A model generated the notes under the pieces. The model was not told the origin of the DNA. It worked only from the letters and a program-made list of their open reading frames with translations, and did no database searches. Below, one piece after another: positions 34,402-43,649 of a DNA stretch of 64,000 nt (positions within the stretch are counted from its first letter, which is position 1; every line of letters begins with the position of its first letter). This DNA is from Micavibrio aeruginosavorus_D (GTDB taxonomy: Bacteria; Pseudomonadota; Alphaproteobacteria; Micavibrionales; Micavibrionaceae). Location of the stretch: positions 1,302,001 through 1,366,000 of the forward strand of contig NZ_CP195303.1 of NCBI RefSeq assembly GCF_051245535.1, written 5' to 3'. Both the position numbers and the translations under genes were made by a program.

Positions 34402-35238
34402 ATGACCGAGTCACCGTTAACGGCCGAAAAAGACCCAGCGACACCCGCTACGCCAACCTTCCGGCGCGGCAAGAACATTATCGCGGTTGCCAGTGGCAAG
34501 GGCGGCGTGGGCAAGACATGGTTTTCCATCACCCTGTCCCACGCGCTGGCGCGTCAGGGCAAAAAAGTCCTGCTGTTCGACGGGGATCTGGGGCTGGCCA
34601 ACGTGGACGTGCAACTGGGTCTGATGCCGAAACGCGATTTGAACGACGTGATCCGTGGCCGTCTGGGTCTGGACAAGGTTGTACAGCGTTACGAAGAAGG
34701 CGGGTTCGATATTGTTGCTGGCCGTTCCGGTCAGGCCTCCCTCTCCGCTTTGCCGGGCCAGCGTTTGACCTTCCTGCGCGACCAATTGCTGGAAGTGGCC
34801 GATAAATACGATGTCGTCATCATCGACCTTGGCGCGGGCGTTGACCGCACCGTGCGCATGATGGCCGCCACATCCACCCGCACCTTGCTGGTGTCGACGG
34901 ATGAGCCGACATCGCTGACCGATGCTTACGCCTTTATCAAACTGGGCAACGCCGCGGGCATGTCGAAAAATATCGGCATCGTGGTGAACCAAGCTCCCAG
35001 CACGATTGAGGGCGAGCGCACCTATAAAACATTGCTGAAGGCGTGTGAAAACTTCCTGCGCCTGTCCCCGCCGATGATGGGCATGATCCGGATTGATCCG
35101 CGCGTGAAGGAATGCATTCGCAATCAAACACCGTTGCTGATCCGCTCCCCCAACACGGAAGCGGCGGAAGACGTCGAAAAAATCGCCCGCGCCGTGATGC
35201 GCGACATGGCCGAAACCCGCGCAGCGGCGACGGCGTAA
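34402..35238 (+). CDS. flhG: Flagellar number regulator FlhG (MinD/ParA type)
   Basis: FlhG is a MinD-like ATPase that limits the number of polar flagella by acting on FlhF. The 278-residue protein has the deviant Walker A KGGVGKT, the segment LLFDGDLGLANVDVQLGL and the FlhG-type RSGQASLSALPGQRL. The switch region VVIIDLGAGVDRTVRMMA follows. I chose the ATG at 34402 because AGGA lies seven bases before it; two in-frame starts further upstream would overlap flhF. The terminator at 35259 ends the flhF-flhG unit. Confidence 0.9.
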   Translation: MTESPLTAEKDPATPATPTFRRGKNIIAVASGKGGVGKTWFSITLSHALARQGKKVLLFDGDLGLANVDVQLGLMPKRDLNDVIRGRLGLDKVVQRYEEGGFDIVAGRSGQASLSALPGQRLTFLRDQLLEVADKYDVVIIDLGAGVDRTVRMMAATSTRTLLVSTDEPTSLTDAYAFIKLGNAAGMSKNIGIVVNQAPSTIEGERTYKTLLKACENFLRLSPPMMGMIRIDPRVKECIRNQTPLLIRSPNTEAAEDVEKIARAVMRDMAETRAAATA

Positions 35239-35258
35239 CAGATAAAAGCAGACAAATA

Positions 35259-35288
35259 AAAAACCCCAGAGATGATCCGGGGGTTTTT
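35259..35288 (+). terminator. Terminator after flhG
   Basis: AAAAACCCC and GGGGTTTTT pair around an 11-12 base loop, and a T-run follows. Confidence 0.7.
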
Positions 35289-35312
35289 ATTTTTAAAATT
35301 CTTCTTCCCATT

Positions 35313-35396
35313 GTCATTCCCGCGAAAGCGGGAATCCAGAGCCATAGAGGCTAAAATCGTCCCGGTCCCCTGGATTCCCGCTTTCGCGGGAATGAC
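35313..35396. repeat. Dispersed palindromic repeat, family C, copy 1
   Basis: GTCATTCCCGCGAAAGCGGG begins it and CCCGCTTTCGCGGGAATGAC ends it; the halves are inverted copies around a 35-base centre. Related elements: 40384-40456 and 59606-59682. Confidence 0.88.
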
Positions 35397-35413
35397 AGGA
35401 AGGGGACAGAGGG

Positions 35414-36106
35414 TTACATCTTCGCACCACTCTCAATCGCGAAGATGCTGATAATCGCGGCCAGGCTCGGATGCGTGGTGCTGGTCGTGGCGACCATACC
35501 AATATCATTGCCCATGTCCTTACGGCGCACAGCGATCAAGGTGCGTTTCAGTTTTTGTTCCTTGTCGTTTTCTGTCCGCAGCTCATAGGTGATTTTTTGT
35601 TCACCCTTGTTCTTGTCCAGATTGTCTTTCATCCACTTCATCATCTCGTGGACTTTCTTTTCATCAGCCTTGCGGGAATAGATGGTGCACGCGCCATTTT
35701 CTTCGGACACCAGAACGAAACGTCCCTGCTTGCCGCTGGCCGACCATGCGAGGCCTTGACCGGACGGCGTGTTGCTCAAAAACGGTTTGGCATCTTCGCC
35801 GGTGACTTCCGGCAATTTGACCTCTTTCACCCATTTGCGCAGGCGGTCTTTATCACCGCCATTGGCCAGACACGCCTGCATAAACAGGTTCACCGCGAAT
35901 TCAGCCTGTTCGACCGGGCTGGGTTCGGTGATTTTAACGGTCTTTTCTTTGGGGGCGTCTTTGGGTGCCTCCTTGGTTGCTTCTTTGGCTGCTTCCTGGG
36001 CAGGCGCGGCCTCCTTGGTCGCCTCCTCAGCCATGGATGGCAGGCTCAAAGCCAGCCCGGCCAACACCATGAAAACAAACCCGAATCTTTTGAAATTATT
36101 GTGCAT
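35414..36106 (-). CDS. Secreted protein of unknown function with charged N-terminal repeat
   Basis: I do not recognise this family with confidence. The 230-residue precursor has a signal peptide (core FVFMVLAGLALSLPSMA). The mature N-terminus is an Ala/Lys/Glu-rich stretch with repeated KEA(T/P)K units (residues about 25-50). The rest is a globular region with VEQAEFAVNLFMQACLANGG, SGQGLAWSASGKQGRFVLVS and one Cys in each of two segments (QACLANG, GACTIYS) that could pair. The ATG at 36106 has a purine-rich AGG just upstream; a longer frame begins at 36229 but lacks signal features. It is divergent from the FliK-like gene. Confidence 0.6.
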   Translation of the reverse strand: MHNNFKRFGFVFMVLAGLALSLPSMAEEATKEAAPAQEAAKEATKEAPKDAPKEKTVKITEPSPVEQAEFAVNLFMQACLANGGDKDRLRKWVKEVKLPEVTGEDAKPFLSNTPSGQGLAWSASGKQGRFVLVSEENGACTIYSRKADEKKVHEMMKWMKDNLDKNKGEQKITYELRTENDKEQKLKRTLIAVRRKDMGNDIGMVATTSTTHPSLAAIISIFAIESGAKM

Positions 36107-36204
36107 TTTGCCTATCCCGGTTAACAGTCTTTGTCCCGATTTGGTGGTATAATAAAGGGAAATTAGCCTCTGGATTACGTCTTTTTTATGAAGTTTGCAA
36201 TGGC

Positions 36205-38313
36205 ATGACCGATACGGGTTCATCATCACTGCCGCCGGGCGCGCCGCCGCCCCGGAACCGCCCCAAAATCCCCACTGTTTTGGGGATTGTCACGGGGCGT
36301 GTGGCCGCCATTGCTCAGGCCCTGACCCAGCGTATTCAGACCACCACAGTCAACGGCGTCGTCGTTGGCAAGAACAAAGACGGCAGCACCAAAATCCGCA
36401 CGGCGGAGGGGGACGTGGACGTGGTTTTGCGCGGGCGCGATTCCCCGCCCCCCGGCACGCAAGTAGAAGTCACCATCCCCCCCGCCCGCGCCGATGGCCA
36501 GCCCCCGCGTCAGGTCAGCGTGCTGGAAGTGGCCCCGCGCCCGGATCAACCCGCGCCAACACAAAAACCGGACACACCACAAACAACCATCACCAAACCC
36601 GGAACGGATTCCGCACCATCCAACGGCGATGATGCCCCCGTGGAGGACAAACCGCGCCCCGCACCCATCATCACCCGCCCGTCATTGCCGCCGGAATTGC
36701 AGGACACGCTGGCACAAACGCAACAACCGCGCCCGGTCGTAACGCCAACACCCGCACCGTTGCAGCCGGACGTGATTATCCGTCTGGTGCCGCTGCCCGC
36801 CGCGCAATTGCACGACATTGTTCTGCCCGTGGCCGAGGATGTCATCATCCCTGCCCCCCTTATTCGCGCGAGCGTAATGCCGCAGGAAATTGCGAAGGAC
36901 ATTGCACAAACGCTGGCCCCCGCATTTCCCGCGACAAAACCGGCCGCCATCACATCCGTTTCGCCCGCGCCCGTCACCACATTGCCGCCATTGATGGATG
37001 CCCCCGTGGTCATGCCCCGGCCCGCGCCCGTGACGATCTCATCCGGTTTTTACAGCGTACCAACAGCACCACCCGCCACCACGGCCCCCCTTATGCCCGA
37101 CATGGCCATGACCGCGTTGCCGCAGGGGGCCACGTGGCCCGCGCCGTTGCCCGCCCCGCTGCAAAATGCCCTGATTCAAATTCCGGCGGCACCGACGCAA
37201 ACCGCACCCGCGGCTCCATCTCTGCGCCCGCACACGATTGATGCGCGCATCACCGCCATTCATCCGGGCGAAGGCATTGTGCGTCTGGCCCCCATGCAAT
37301 CAACACAAGCCGTCATCACACCGGATGTCACGGCCCCGATTTTGAACAACCCCAACCCAATCACGACGCAGGCCACGATTATCGGTCACATGCCGACGCA
37401 AAATAATCCCGTGGCTGTGTTGCACGCGCCCTTGATTGCGCCGAACCAATTGTTCGTCATCCAATGGGCGGGCGATGCCCCGATGACGGGCATGACGCTG
37501 GATTTATTACCGCGTTCGGTGCCTGTGCCCTTGCCCGGTGTGGTTCCGGATGGAACATCCATGCCCGCGCCCGGTGCGCCAATATCCACGGCCCCCGCTA
37601 TGCCCGGTATGACGGGAATGACGCCGCCGTCCATGCTGTTCGCCAATTGGGATTGGCCCGCCATGGACGACATGATCCAGAGCTTGTCCATCACCGCGCC
37701 ACAGGTCGCCGCCGCCACCGCGCGCATGATTCCAAACGCCGCGTCCCCATCACAGGCCGGGGCCGCGATGATGTTTCTGTTCGCCGCCATTCGCGCCAAC
37801 GATGTGGCCGGGTGGCTGGGCGATGATGCCATCAGCGCCCTGCGCCGTGATTCCCGCGGGATGCAGGCCTTAACCCGCATGGGGCGCGATATTGCCGGGT
37901 TGCAAAAAGCCGATGCCGAACCCGTGACACAGGATTGGAAAGCCCTGACCCTGCCCATGATGTGGCAGAACGACATTCACAAAATCCACATGTTCTATCG
38001 CCGCCAGCACAGCGATCAGGATGACGACAGTTCCGATTCCAAAAAAGGCGACAGCACCCGTTTTATCTTCGACCTGAATCTCGACCGCATGGGGGATCTA
38101 CAGATTGACGGGCTGATGAAAGACAAACGCCTCGATTTGATCCTGCGCACCCGGGAAAAATCTTTCAGCCCGCCGATGCAGGCCCATATGAAGGGCCTGT
38201 ATGTCGCCGCCCTTGAAAATGCCGGAATGAAGGGCGTGTTGGGCTTTCAATCCCGGGCCGAAGATTGGGTGCGCGTCGATGTTCGCCGCGCGGAAGTACA
38301 GGAATCAGCCTGA
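36205..38313 (+). CDS. FliK-like protein with Pro-rich ruler region
   Basis: The 702-residue protein has a short conserved N-terminus (VLGIVTGRVAAIAQALTQRI), then a long Pro/Ala/Thr-rich region (residues about 75-460). The helical C-terminus ends in a domain that reads like a Flg_hook/FliK C-terminus: LNLDRMGDLQIDGLMKDKRL followed by a helix MKGLYVAALENAGMKGVLGF. The true FliK is at 9633-11303. This protein could be a second length-control or secretion-related protein. Its call rests on the general pattern, and a strictly structural role for the Pro-rich region is also possible. There is no clear ribosome site, but a six-codon frame (36188) ends on its ATG. Confidence 0.5.
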   Translation: MTDTGSSSLPPGAPPPRNRPKIPTVLGIVTGRVAAIAQALTQRIQTTTVNGVVVGKNKDGSTKIRTAEGDVDVVLRGRDSPPPGTQVEVTIPPARADGQPPRQVSVLEVAPRPDQPAPTQKPDTPQTTITKPGTDSAPSNGDDAPVEDKPRPAPIITRPSLPPELQDTLAQTQQPRPVVTPTPAPLQPDVIIRLVPLPAAQLHDIVLPVAEDVIIPAPLIRASVMPQEIAKDIAQTLAPAFPATKPAAITSVSPAPVTTLPPLMDAPVVMPRPAPVTISSGFYSVPTAPPATTAPLMPDMAMTALPQGATWPAPLPAPLQNALIQIPAAPTQTAPAAPSLRPHTIDARITAIHPGEGIVRLAPMQSTQAVITPDVTAPILNNPNPITTQATIIGHMPTQNNPVAVLHAPLIAPNQLFVIQWAGDAPMTGMTLDLLPRSVPVPLPGVVPDGTSMPAPGAPISTAPAMPGMTGMTPPSMLFANWDWPAMDDMIQSLSITAPQVAAATARMIPNAASPSQAGAAMMFLFAAIRANDVAGWLGDDAISALRRDSRGMQALTRMGRDIAGLQKADAEPVTQDWKALTLPMMWQNDIHKIHMFYRRQHSDQDDDSSDSKKGDSTRFIFDLNLDRMGDLQIDGLMKDKRLDLILRTREKSFSPPMQAHMKGLYVAALENAGMKGVLGFQSRAEDWVRVDVRRAEVQESA

Positions 38314-38385
38314 CCGCCCACGCCTTAACGGTTTTTAAGGCTTTTACGCATACGATACGCGTGAATCAGACGGAAGGCGCCGCAT

Positions 38386-40365
38386 ATGGCCACCGGACAC
38401 GTTGTTATTGAATCACTGGCGTCCCTGCCCCACGCGCAGGAAGTACAGGATTATTTGCTCAATCTGGCCGCCGCCGCGACCGGGAAGAAAAAACCTTCGC
38501 CTGACCTGATCCCCGATTTGAACCGTAAGAGCAGCGTGTTCGTCAATGCCGCCGACATCAATATGGTTCTGGATCATATCCGCACATTATACATCGATAA
38601 CGGTTATCGCGATCCGCAGGATCTTGAAAACGATCTGATCCGAAAATTGCAACCCGATATGCCGGACGCCGCAATTGCCGCCGCCGATCATTACGCCGCC
38701 GATGACATGATCCCCGATCAATTAACGGGGTATCAGCAAAAAACCAAAGTACCCTTGGTGATGGGTCTGGCCGCACTCTATGAACAAACCACGGGCCAGC
38801 CGGTCAGCGTGATGGAAATTGATTACAGCAACATGCGCGGCACGAACGAACATTTCGCTCTCCTGATTGGCGCCGCCGAAGGGCGCAGCCCCGAGAGCGT
38901 CATGCGCGATGCCATGAACATGACGGATTATATTTCCCTGATCGTTGCGAAAACCATAACGAACGCCGTACAAAACCGCATCGGCAACCGTGCGGATGTC
39001 GCCATGATCCCCCTGCGCACCGGTGGGGACGAGGTGCGTATTGTTCTGCCCGGATTACCGGCAAATGAAGCCCGTGCCTTGCTGAACGACGTGCATCATC
39101 AAATTGAGCAGGTCACCGCCCGCGCCGGGTTGCATGACCACATCCATTCCAAACGCCCCTTGGATGATCGGTCCAACGGATTCGGGGCCTGTGCCACCAT
39201 TTTTGAATTGAAAGCCAACGGCCACAACGACTATAGCGAAGCCATTAAGGCCGCCGATCACGACATTCAGCGTACCAAGGCGGAACTGGGTCAGGCCCGC
39301 CTGAACAACCCGGCCTTCGACGCCCTGAAACCAGCGGGCAGCCTTGACCCCAACCGCTACACCGACCCCGACATTGCCGCCGACCATTACACCCATGTCA
39401 TGGCCGCGATGGGTGATTTGTATCAAAAACATGTCGACATCACGATTGATACAAACGCCGTGCCGTCACTGGAATCATTGGCCACGCAATTACAGCCGGA
39501 CCATTTCCTGACCTTGAAGCAAATCGAAAATTCGTTCTACGACCATTTGCTGGCCGATATGAAGGATAAAGGCCTGACCCTGACGCGGGAACAGGAACGG
39601 CTGTTAAGCGCCAAGGTGACAAAGTTTCCTTCTGCCGATTTCGCCAGCGGCACCTTGATCGCGCGCGATTTCCCCGCCATGGCGGGGGCGGCCCTGCGCG
39701 TGATTGATGATATCAACGCCCGCACCGGATACGACGAACCACCGATTACGCTGGGGGTCAGCTTTCACAATCTGGCGGGATTGAATGAAACGCTGGGCCA
39801 TGAAGTCAGCAATTCGGTTTTGCATTATCAGGCGCACCAGATTATCGGCGCCGCCCTGCATAAAGAAGGAATCGCCGATGAAAACTTTGTTCTGGCCCAT
39901 ATGGGCGGCGGCGAATTTCGCGCCCTGATCCAACCCGTCATCCCGCGTGATGGTGAAACCCCGTATATCATCACCAATCAATCCATGATGAATGTGTACA
40001 AAAATATTCAAAACGGTGTTCAGGCCCTGAATATCATCAGGATTGATGATTTTGTCGCCATGCATGGTGGTCATATGGACACCAGCACCCTGCCCGCCCA
40101 TTTCGCCGACATTCAAAACCCGCGCGCGGAATTGCGCGGAACGGAAAATGGCGTGGTTGCCACTATTTTTATTGCGCCGTTTAAACACGATGAAATGCCG
40201 GAACAAAACGCCGCCCGCCGGGGTGGCACCATAACCAACTTTATTGGTGAAGGGCTGTTTGATGCGGTTCAAAAACGGCGGGATTACACGCTATCCGCCC
40301 TGCCATCGCCCCATAACGGTATTGAACCAACGGGACCACAGGACAAAAATAGATCGTTGTTTTAA
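38386..40365 (+). CDS. Tandem GGDEF-like protein
   Basis: The 659-residue protein has no membrane segment and two GGDEF-type regions. The first has the strand MEIDYSNMRGTNEHF (about 142-156) and the motif RTGGDEVRIVL at about 211-221, with the D and E of GGDEF kept. The second has SFHNLAGLNETLGHEVSN, which keeps the Asn and Gly-His of the GGDEF helix but replaces the metal Asp with His, and MGGGEF near residue 506, where the third position is Gly. The first may be active, the second probably not; neither has an RxxD inhibitory site at the usual distance. It lies between the FliK-like gene and fliJ and probably acts in c-di-GMP control of motility. Confidence 0.65.
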   Translation: MATGHVVIESLASLPHAQEVQDYLLNLAAAATGKKKPSPDLIPDLNRKSSVFVNAADINMVLDHIRTLYIDNGYRDPQDLENDLIRKLQPDMPDAAIAAADHYAADDMIPDQLTGYQQKTKVPLVMGLAALYEQTTGQPVSVMEIDYSNMRGTNEHFALLIGAAEGRSPESVMRDAMNMTDYISLIVAKTITNAVQNRIGNRADVAMIPLRTGGDEVRIVLPGLPANEARALLNDVHHQIEQVTARAGLHDHIHSKRPLDDRSNGFGACATIFELKANGHNDYSEAIKAADHDIQRTKAELGQARLNNPAFDALKPAGSLDPNRYTDPDIAADHYTHVMAAMGDLYQKHVDITIDTNAVPSLESLATQLQPDHFLTLKQIENSFYDHLLADMKDKGLTLTREQERLLSAKVTKFPSADFASGTLIARDFPAMAGAALRVIDDINARTGYDEPPITLGVSFHNLAGLNETLGHEVSNSVLHYQAHQIIGAALHKEGIADENFVLAHMGGGEFRALIQPVIPRDGETPYIITNQSMMNVYKNIQNGVQALNIIRIDDFVAMHGGHMDTSTLPAHFADIQNPRAELRGTENGVVATIFIAPFKHDEMPEQNAARRGGTITNFIGEGLFDAVQKRRDYTLSALPSPHNGIEPTGPQDKNRSLF

Positions 40366-40383
40366 TCGATCACGCCATATATC

Positions 40384-40456
40384 AGCATCCCCGCGAAAGC
40401 GGGGATCCATCAGGAGGTGCAAACATCGTATGGATTCCCGCTTTCGCGGGAATGCT
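40384..40456. repeat. Dispersed palindromic repeat, family C, copy 2
   Basis: AGCATCCCCGCGAAAGCGGG and CCCGCTTTCGCGGGAATGCT are inverted ends with a 25-base centre. It separates convergent genes. Confidence 0.85.
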
Positions 40457-40476
40457 ACAGTGAGCGTAAAGCCCAC

Positions 40477-40908
40477 CTACTCCTTCGTATCCTCATTCCG
40501 GCGAAATGTTTCCAACCCGATTTCATCCAGCATGATCGTTTCCTTGCGGTTTTGTTCCGCCTCTTCACGATCTTCACGGTTTTTCTGGGTAATTTCCACC
40601 TTCTTTAAATCGGCGAAGGCGACGCGGATTTCATCCTGCGCCCGCTCGATGCGGGTATTGATCTTGGCAATGGCCCCATCCATCTGGGCGATTTTCTTAC
40701 GCTGGACTTCGGCATAACGCCCGTAATAGGTCGTGGCCTCGGTCACTTCGCTGTTGCTGGCCAATTCTTTTTCATGGGCCAGATCCGCTTCCATCTTGTC
40801 GCGCTTTTGTTGCAGGTTCTCCGCCTCGCGGTACAGGCTGGACAGGATTTTCTGTTTTTCATCGATGACATATTTGCGCCAGCGGATCAGGGGATTAAGG
40901 TCAGCCAT
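40477..40908 (-). CDS. fliJ: Flagellar export protein FliJ
   Basis: FliJ is a coiled-coil stalk protein of the FliI export ATPase complex. The 143-residue protein is nearly all helical with heptad character, begins MADLNPLIRWRKYVIDEKQK and contains YYGRYAEVQRKKIAQMDGAI, a FliJ-like segment. Its position 14 bases downstream of fliI on the same strand supports the call. Sequence conservation in FliJ is low, so gene order counts for much here. Confidence 0.85.
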   Translation of the reverse strand: MADLNPLIRWRKYVIDEKQKILSSLYREAENLQQKRDKMEADLAHEKELASNSEVTEATTYYGRYAEVQRKKIAQMDGAIAKINTRIERAQDEIRVAFADLKKVEITQKNREDREEAEQNRKETIMLDEIGLETFRRNEDTKE

Positions 40909-40922
40909 GGCTTACCCCCCGC

Positions 40923-42278
40923 TTAAAACGCACGGCGGCCACGCGGCGCGGCGACGGAGTTCAACATCTCCTGCATCCGCGCGAACCCTTCGACGATGGT
41001 GGTATGATCGTCTTTGTTCTGCGCCAGAAATTCTTCCATCTTCGGATACAGATCGATGGCTTCATCCACCTTCGGATCGGTACCCTTGCGGTACGCGCCC
41101 AGACGGATCAGCTCGGCCATATCCTCGTAGCTGGTAATCACCTGCTTCGCGCGTTTCAGAATAGCGTTCTGTTCATCATTCAACGCCCGTGGCAACGCCC
41201 GCGATACGGACCGCAACACGTTAATCGCCGGATAACGTCCGCGATCGGCAATGGCGCGCTCCATAACTATGTGCCCGTCAATAATACCGCGCACGGCATC
41301 GGCAATCGGTTCGTTGGTATCATCCCCTTCGACCAGAACCGAGAACAACCCGGTAATCGATCCCTCACCCGGCCCACCCGGCCCCGCACGTTCCAGCAAG
41401 CGGGCCAGTTCGCCGAACGTGGTCGGCGGATAGCCTTTTGATGTTGGCGGCTCGCCCGCGCTCAGGCCGATTTCACGCTGCGCCATGGCAAAACGTGTGA
41501 CGGAATCCATCAGGCACAAAACCTGTTTCCCCTGTCGGCGGAAATATTCGGCCACGGCCAACGTCGTGTACGCCGCCTGCCGCCGCATGAGTGCGGGTTC
41601 ATCCCCGGTGGCGACAATCACAACGGATCGCGCCAGACCATCGGGGCCCAGATCATCTTCCAAAAATTCCTGAACCTCGCGGCCCCGTTCACCAATCAGG
41701 CCAATCACGGAAATGTCGGCTTCGGTATAGCGCGCCATCATCGACAGCAAGACGGATTTACCAACACCGGACCCGGCAAAGATCCCCATACGCTGCCCAC
41801 GGCAGACAGGCGTGAACGTATTCACGGCGCGCACGCCCAGATCCAGTTTCTCGCCCATGCGTTGACGGCTGTGCGGTGGCGGCGGTGTATTGCGCAACGG
41901 CACCGGGTGCCCGCCCATCGGCAAATGTCCCTTGCCATCGATCGGGTGTGCCATGCCATTGATCACGCGGCCCAACCACCGATCATCCGGACAGATCACG
42001 GGCTTGCGCCCCTCAATCTCCGCCGGATTACCCAGCCCGATCCCATCCAGATTGCCAAAGGGCATCAGCAACGCCCGGCCATCCTTAAATCCCACCACTT
42101 CGCACGGCACGCTGGGCGCATGCGCCGGGTGCAGGCGGACCCGCGACCCGATGGTCAAATCCGACCCAAATCCGGCAATTTCAACCAAAAGCCCAAGAAT
42201 CTTCGTCACCCGCCCACAGACTTGATAGTCGGGCAGGATCGAGATTGAAGCTTCGGCTTGTTCGGCGAGACGGTCCAT
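40923..42278 (-). CDS. fliI: Flagellum-specific export ATPase FliI
   Basis: FliI energises flagellar protein export and is related to the F1 beta subunit. The 451-residue protein has Walker A GSGVGKS (in GIFAGSGVGKSVLLS), the segment VIGLIGERGREVQEFLEDDL, the Walker B region VLCLMDSVTRFAMAQREIGL and GYPPTTFGELARLLERAG. These are the full family signature. It begins MDRLAEQAEASI. It is divergent from the ELM1-like genes and precedes fliJ. Confidence 0.96.
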   Translation of the reverse strand: MDRLAEQAEASISILPDYQVCGRVTKILGLLVEIAGFGSDLTIGSRVRLHPAHAPSVPCEVVGFKDGRALLMPFGNLDGIGLGNPAEIEGRKPVICPDDRWLGRVINGMAHPIDGKGHLPMGGHPVPLRNTPPPPHSRQRMGEKLDLGVRAVNTFTPVCRGQRMGIFAGSGVGKSVLLSMMARYTEADISVIGLIGERGREVQEFLEDDLGPDGLARSVVIVATGDEPALMRRQAAYTTLAVAEYFRRQGKQVLCLMDSVTRFAMAQREIGLSAGEPPTSKGYPPTTFGELARLLERAGPGGPGEGSITGLFSVLVEGDDTNEPIADAVRGIIDGHIVMERAIADRGRYPAINVLRSVSRALPRALNDEQNAILKRAKQVITSYEDMAELIRLGAYRKGTDPKVDEAIDLYPKMEEFLAQNKDDHTTIVEGFARMQEMLNSVAAPRGRRAF

Positions 42279-42361
42279 CCCCTTATTATGGCACAGTTTT
42301 AAGGGCCGGACAGGGGCGATTTTCCGCCCTTTTCATCAAAAGTTGCGCGGCAGAAGCATTT

Positions 42362-42395
42362 CCTCTATAAATTTCCATAACTTATAATAGAGGAG
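42362..42395 (+). promoter_or_regulatory. Hairpin masking the ribosome site of the first ELM1-like gene
   Basis: CCTCTAT (42362-42368) pairs with ATAGAGG (42387-42393), and the ribosome site AGGAG is at 42391-42395, followed nine bases later by a TTG start. The stretch also contains TATAAT (42383-42388), so a promoter element is an alternative reading. Confidence 0.35.
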
Positions 42396-42404
42396 CCCTG
42401 CCCC

Positions 42405-43649
42405 TTGAGCGATGTATGGGACGCCAACACCGCAAAATCCATCACTGGTCCCGCCCCCGGCGCGGCCAATGATAATGATTCTGCGCCCATCGGTGGGTTG
42501 AAAACGAAATTCTCCATCGCGCTGACGCGTTGTATGGCGCGGTTCAATCGCGACAATCGCGACGCCTATGCCGAATCCATCATGCGCCACGCCACCGTGC
42601 ATCTGAACAATTCCGACGGAAAGCCGCGCGTCTGGATCTATATCGGCCCGGACCACATGGATCGCGGCGATACACACGGAACGATTGGTATTGGCCGTTG
42701 CATTGCCGATCATCTGGGCGCAGATCGTTTGCAAATCGACCAAGACATGCTCGACCGCACATTCCCCAATACAAAAGATTTAAAAAAGCGCCTGTCTGCC
42801 TTGGCCAAAATCCACGGCAACCCGGATATTATTCTGGGGACACGGTCCCGTGAAGCTGTCGCTTACCTGCCCAAAGCACCAACGATGCACGTGACCGCCA
42901 TCAACGAAAACCATACAAAAAAACTTTCTGACCCGCTTTTGAGAGAGATCGCGCCCAACCATATAACGCCCGATCTTTTGCAAGAGGCCGAGCGCGATTT
43001 ACGCCGCCGTCACAGAAAGCTGAATGCACCGATTATTGCGGTCTTTCTGGCCAGCGCATCAATTTTTGAACATAAACATGCTCTTCAAAAATTGTCAAAA
43101 CTCTGCCGCCATAATGACAAAACGATTGTGTATTTTTGCGCCTCCCACCGCACATCGGAAAAACAGCAAAGATCGTTGGTTTCGGCGTTTAAAAAAGCTC
43201 TGGCGAACGACAATATTGGCGATCGCGTCCGCATCATTTCATCAAACCGCGAACAAAACGCGAGCAAGTTTAATCCGTACAAAGGACTTTTGAGCATTGC
43301 GGATCATGCCGTTCTTCTGGGGCAATCCGTGTCCATGCTGTCCGAGGCGATCGCAAACGGCCGCCCGCTCTATCTGAGTCAGGGCGATCATTACGCACGG
43401 ATTATCTATCAAGAGTTACAAAAAGCCGGATACATAAAAATTATTGAAGATATGGACGACACACTTGCGCTGCGGAAAGAGCATTATCCGCCCTTAAACG
43501 CCACCAATGCCGTTGCGGACGATATTATCGCGTGTTTCCGCCTTGCCGCCCGCGCCCGCAGCATCAGCAGCCAGGCAAGAAAAAAGACTTTCGATTGTTG
43601 CGACCCTCAATTTACAGACAACATCATGCGCGCCGTTTTAAAACTGTGA
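42405..43649 (+). CDS. ELM1-like GT-B-fold protein, paralogue 1
   Basis: The 414-residue protein resembles the ELM1 family (named from plant mitochondrial fission ELM1; GT-B glycosyltransferase fold). The clearest part is the C-terminal block FNPYKGLLSIADHAVLLGQS with SMLSEAIANGRPLYL, matching the ELM1 pattern NPY-x-G-x-L-x-x-AD followed by SVSMxSEA and a Gly-x-P. Before it is YFCASHRTSEKQ, in the place of the family SRRTP motif. The N-terminus adds about 70 residues before the shared RVWIYIGPDHMDRGDTHG. It starts with TTG behind AGGAG. It is coupled to the next paralogue by TGATG. Bacterial function unknown. Confidence 0.6.
   Translation: MSDVWDANTAKSITGPAPGAANDNDSAPIGGLKTKFSIALTRCMARFNRDNRDAYAESIMRHATVHLNNSDGKPRVWIYIGPDHMDRGDTHGTIGIGRCIADHLGADRLQIDQDMLDRTFPNTKDLKKRLSALAKIHGNPDIILGTRSREAVAYLPKAPTMHVTAINENHTKKLSDPLLREIAPNHITPDLLQEAERDLRRRHRKLNAPIIAVFLASASIFEHKHALQKLSKLCRHNDKTIVYFCASHRTSEKQQRSLVSAFKKALANDNIGDRVRIISSNREQNASKFNPYKGLLSIADHAVLLGQSVSMLSEAIANGRPLYLSQGDHYARIIYQELQKAGYIKIIEDMDDTLALRKEHYPPLNATNAVADDIIACFRLAARARSISSQARKKTFDCCDPQFTDNIMRAVLKL

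Noticed and set aside
36188..36208. Six-codon frame MKFAMA whose stop overlaps the FliK-like ATG
   Set aside because: Could be a coupling leader, but so short a frame is expected by chance and has no ribosome site.
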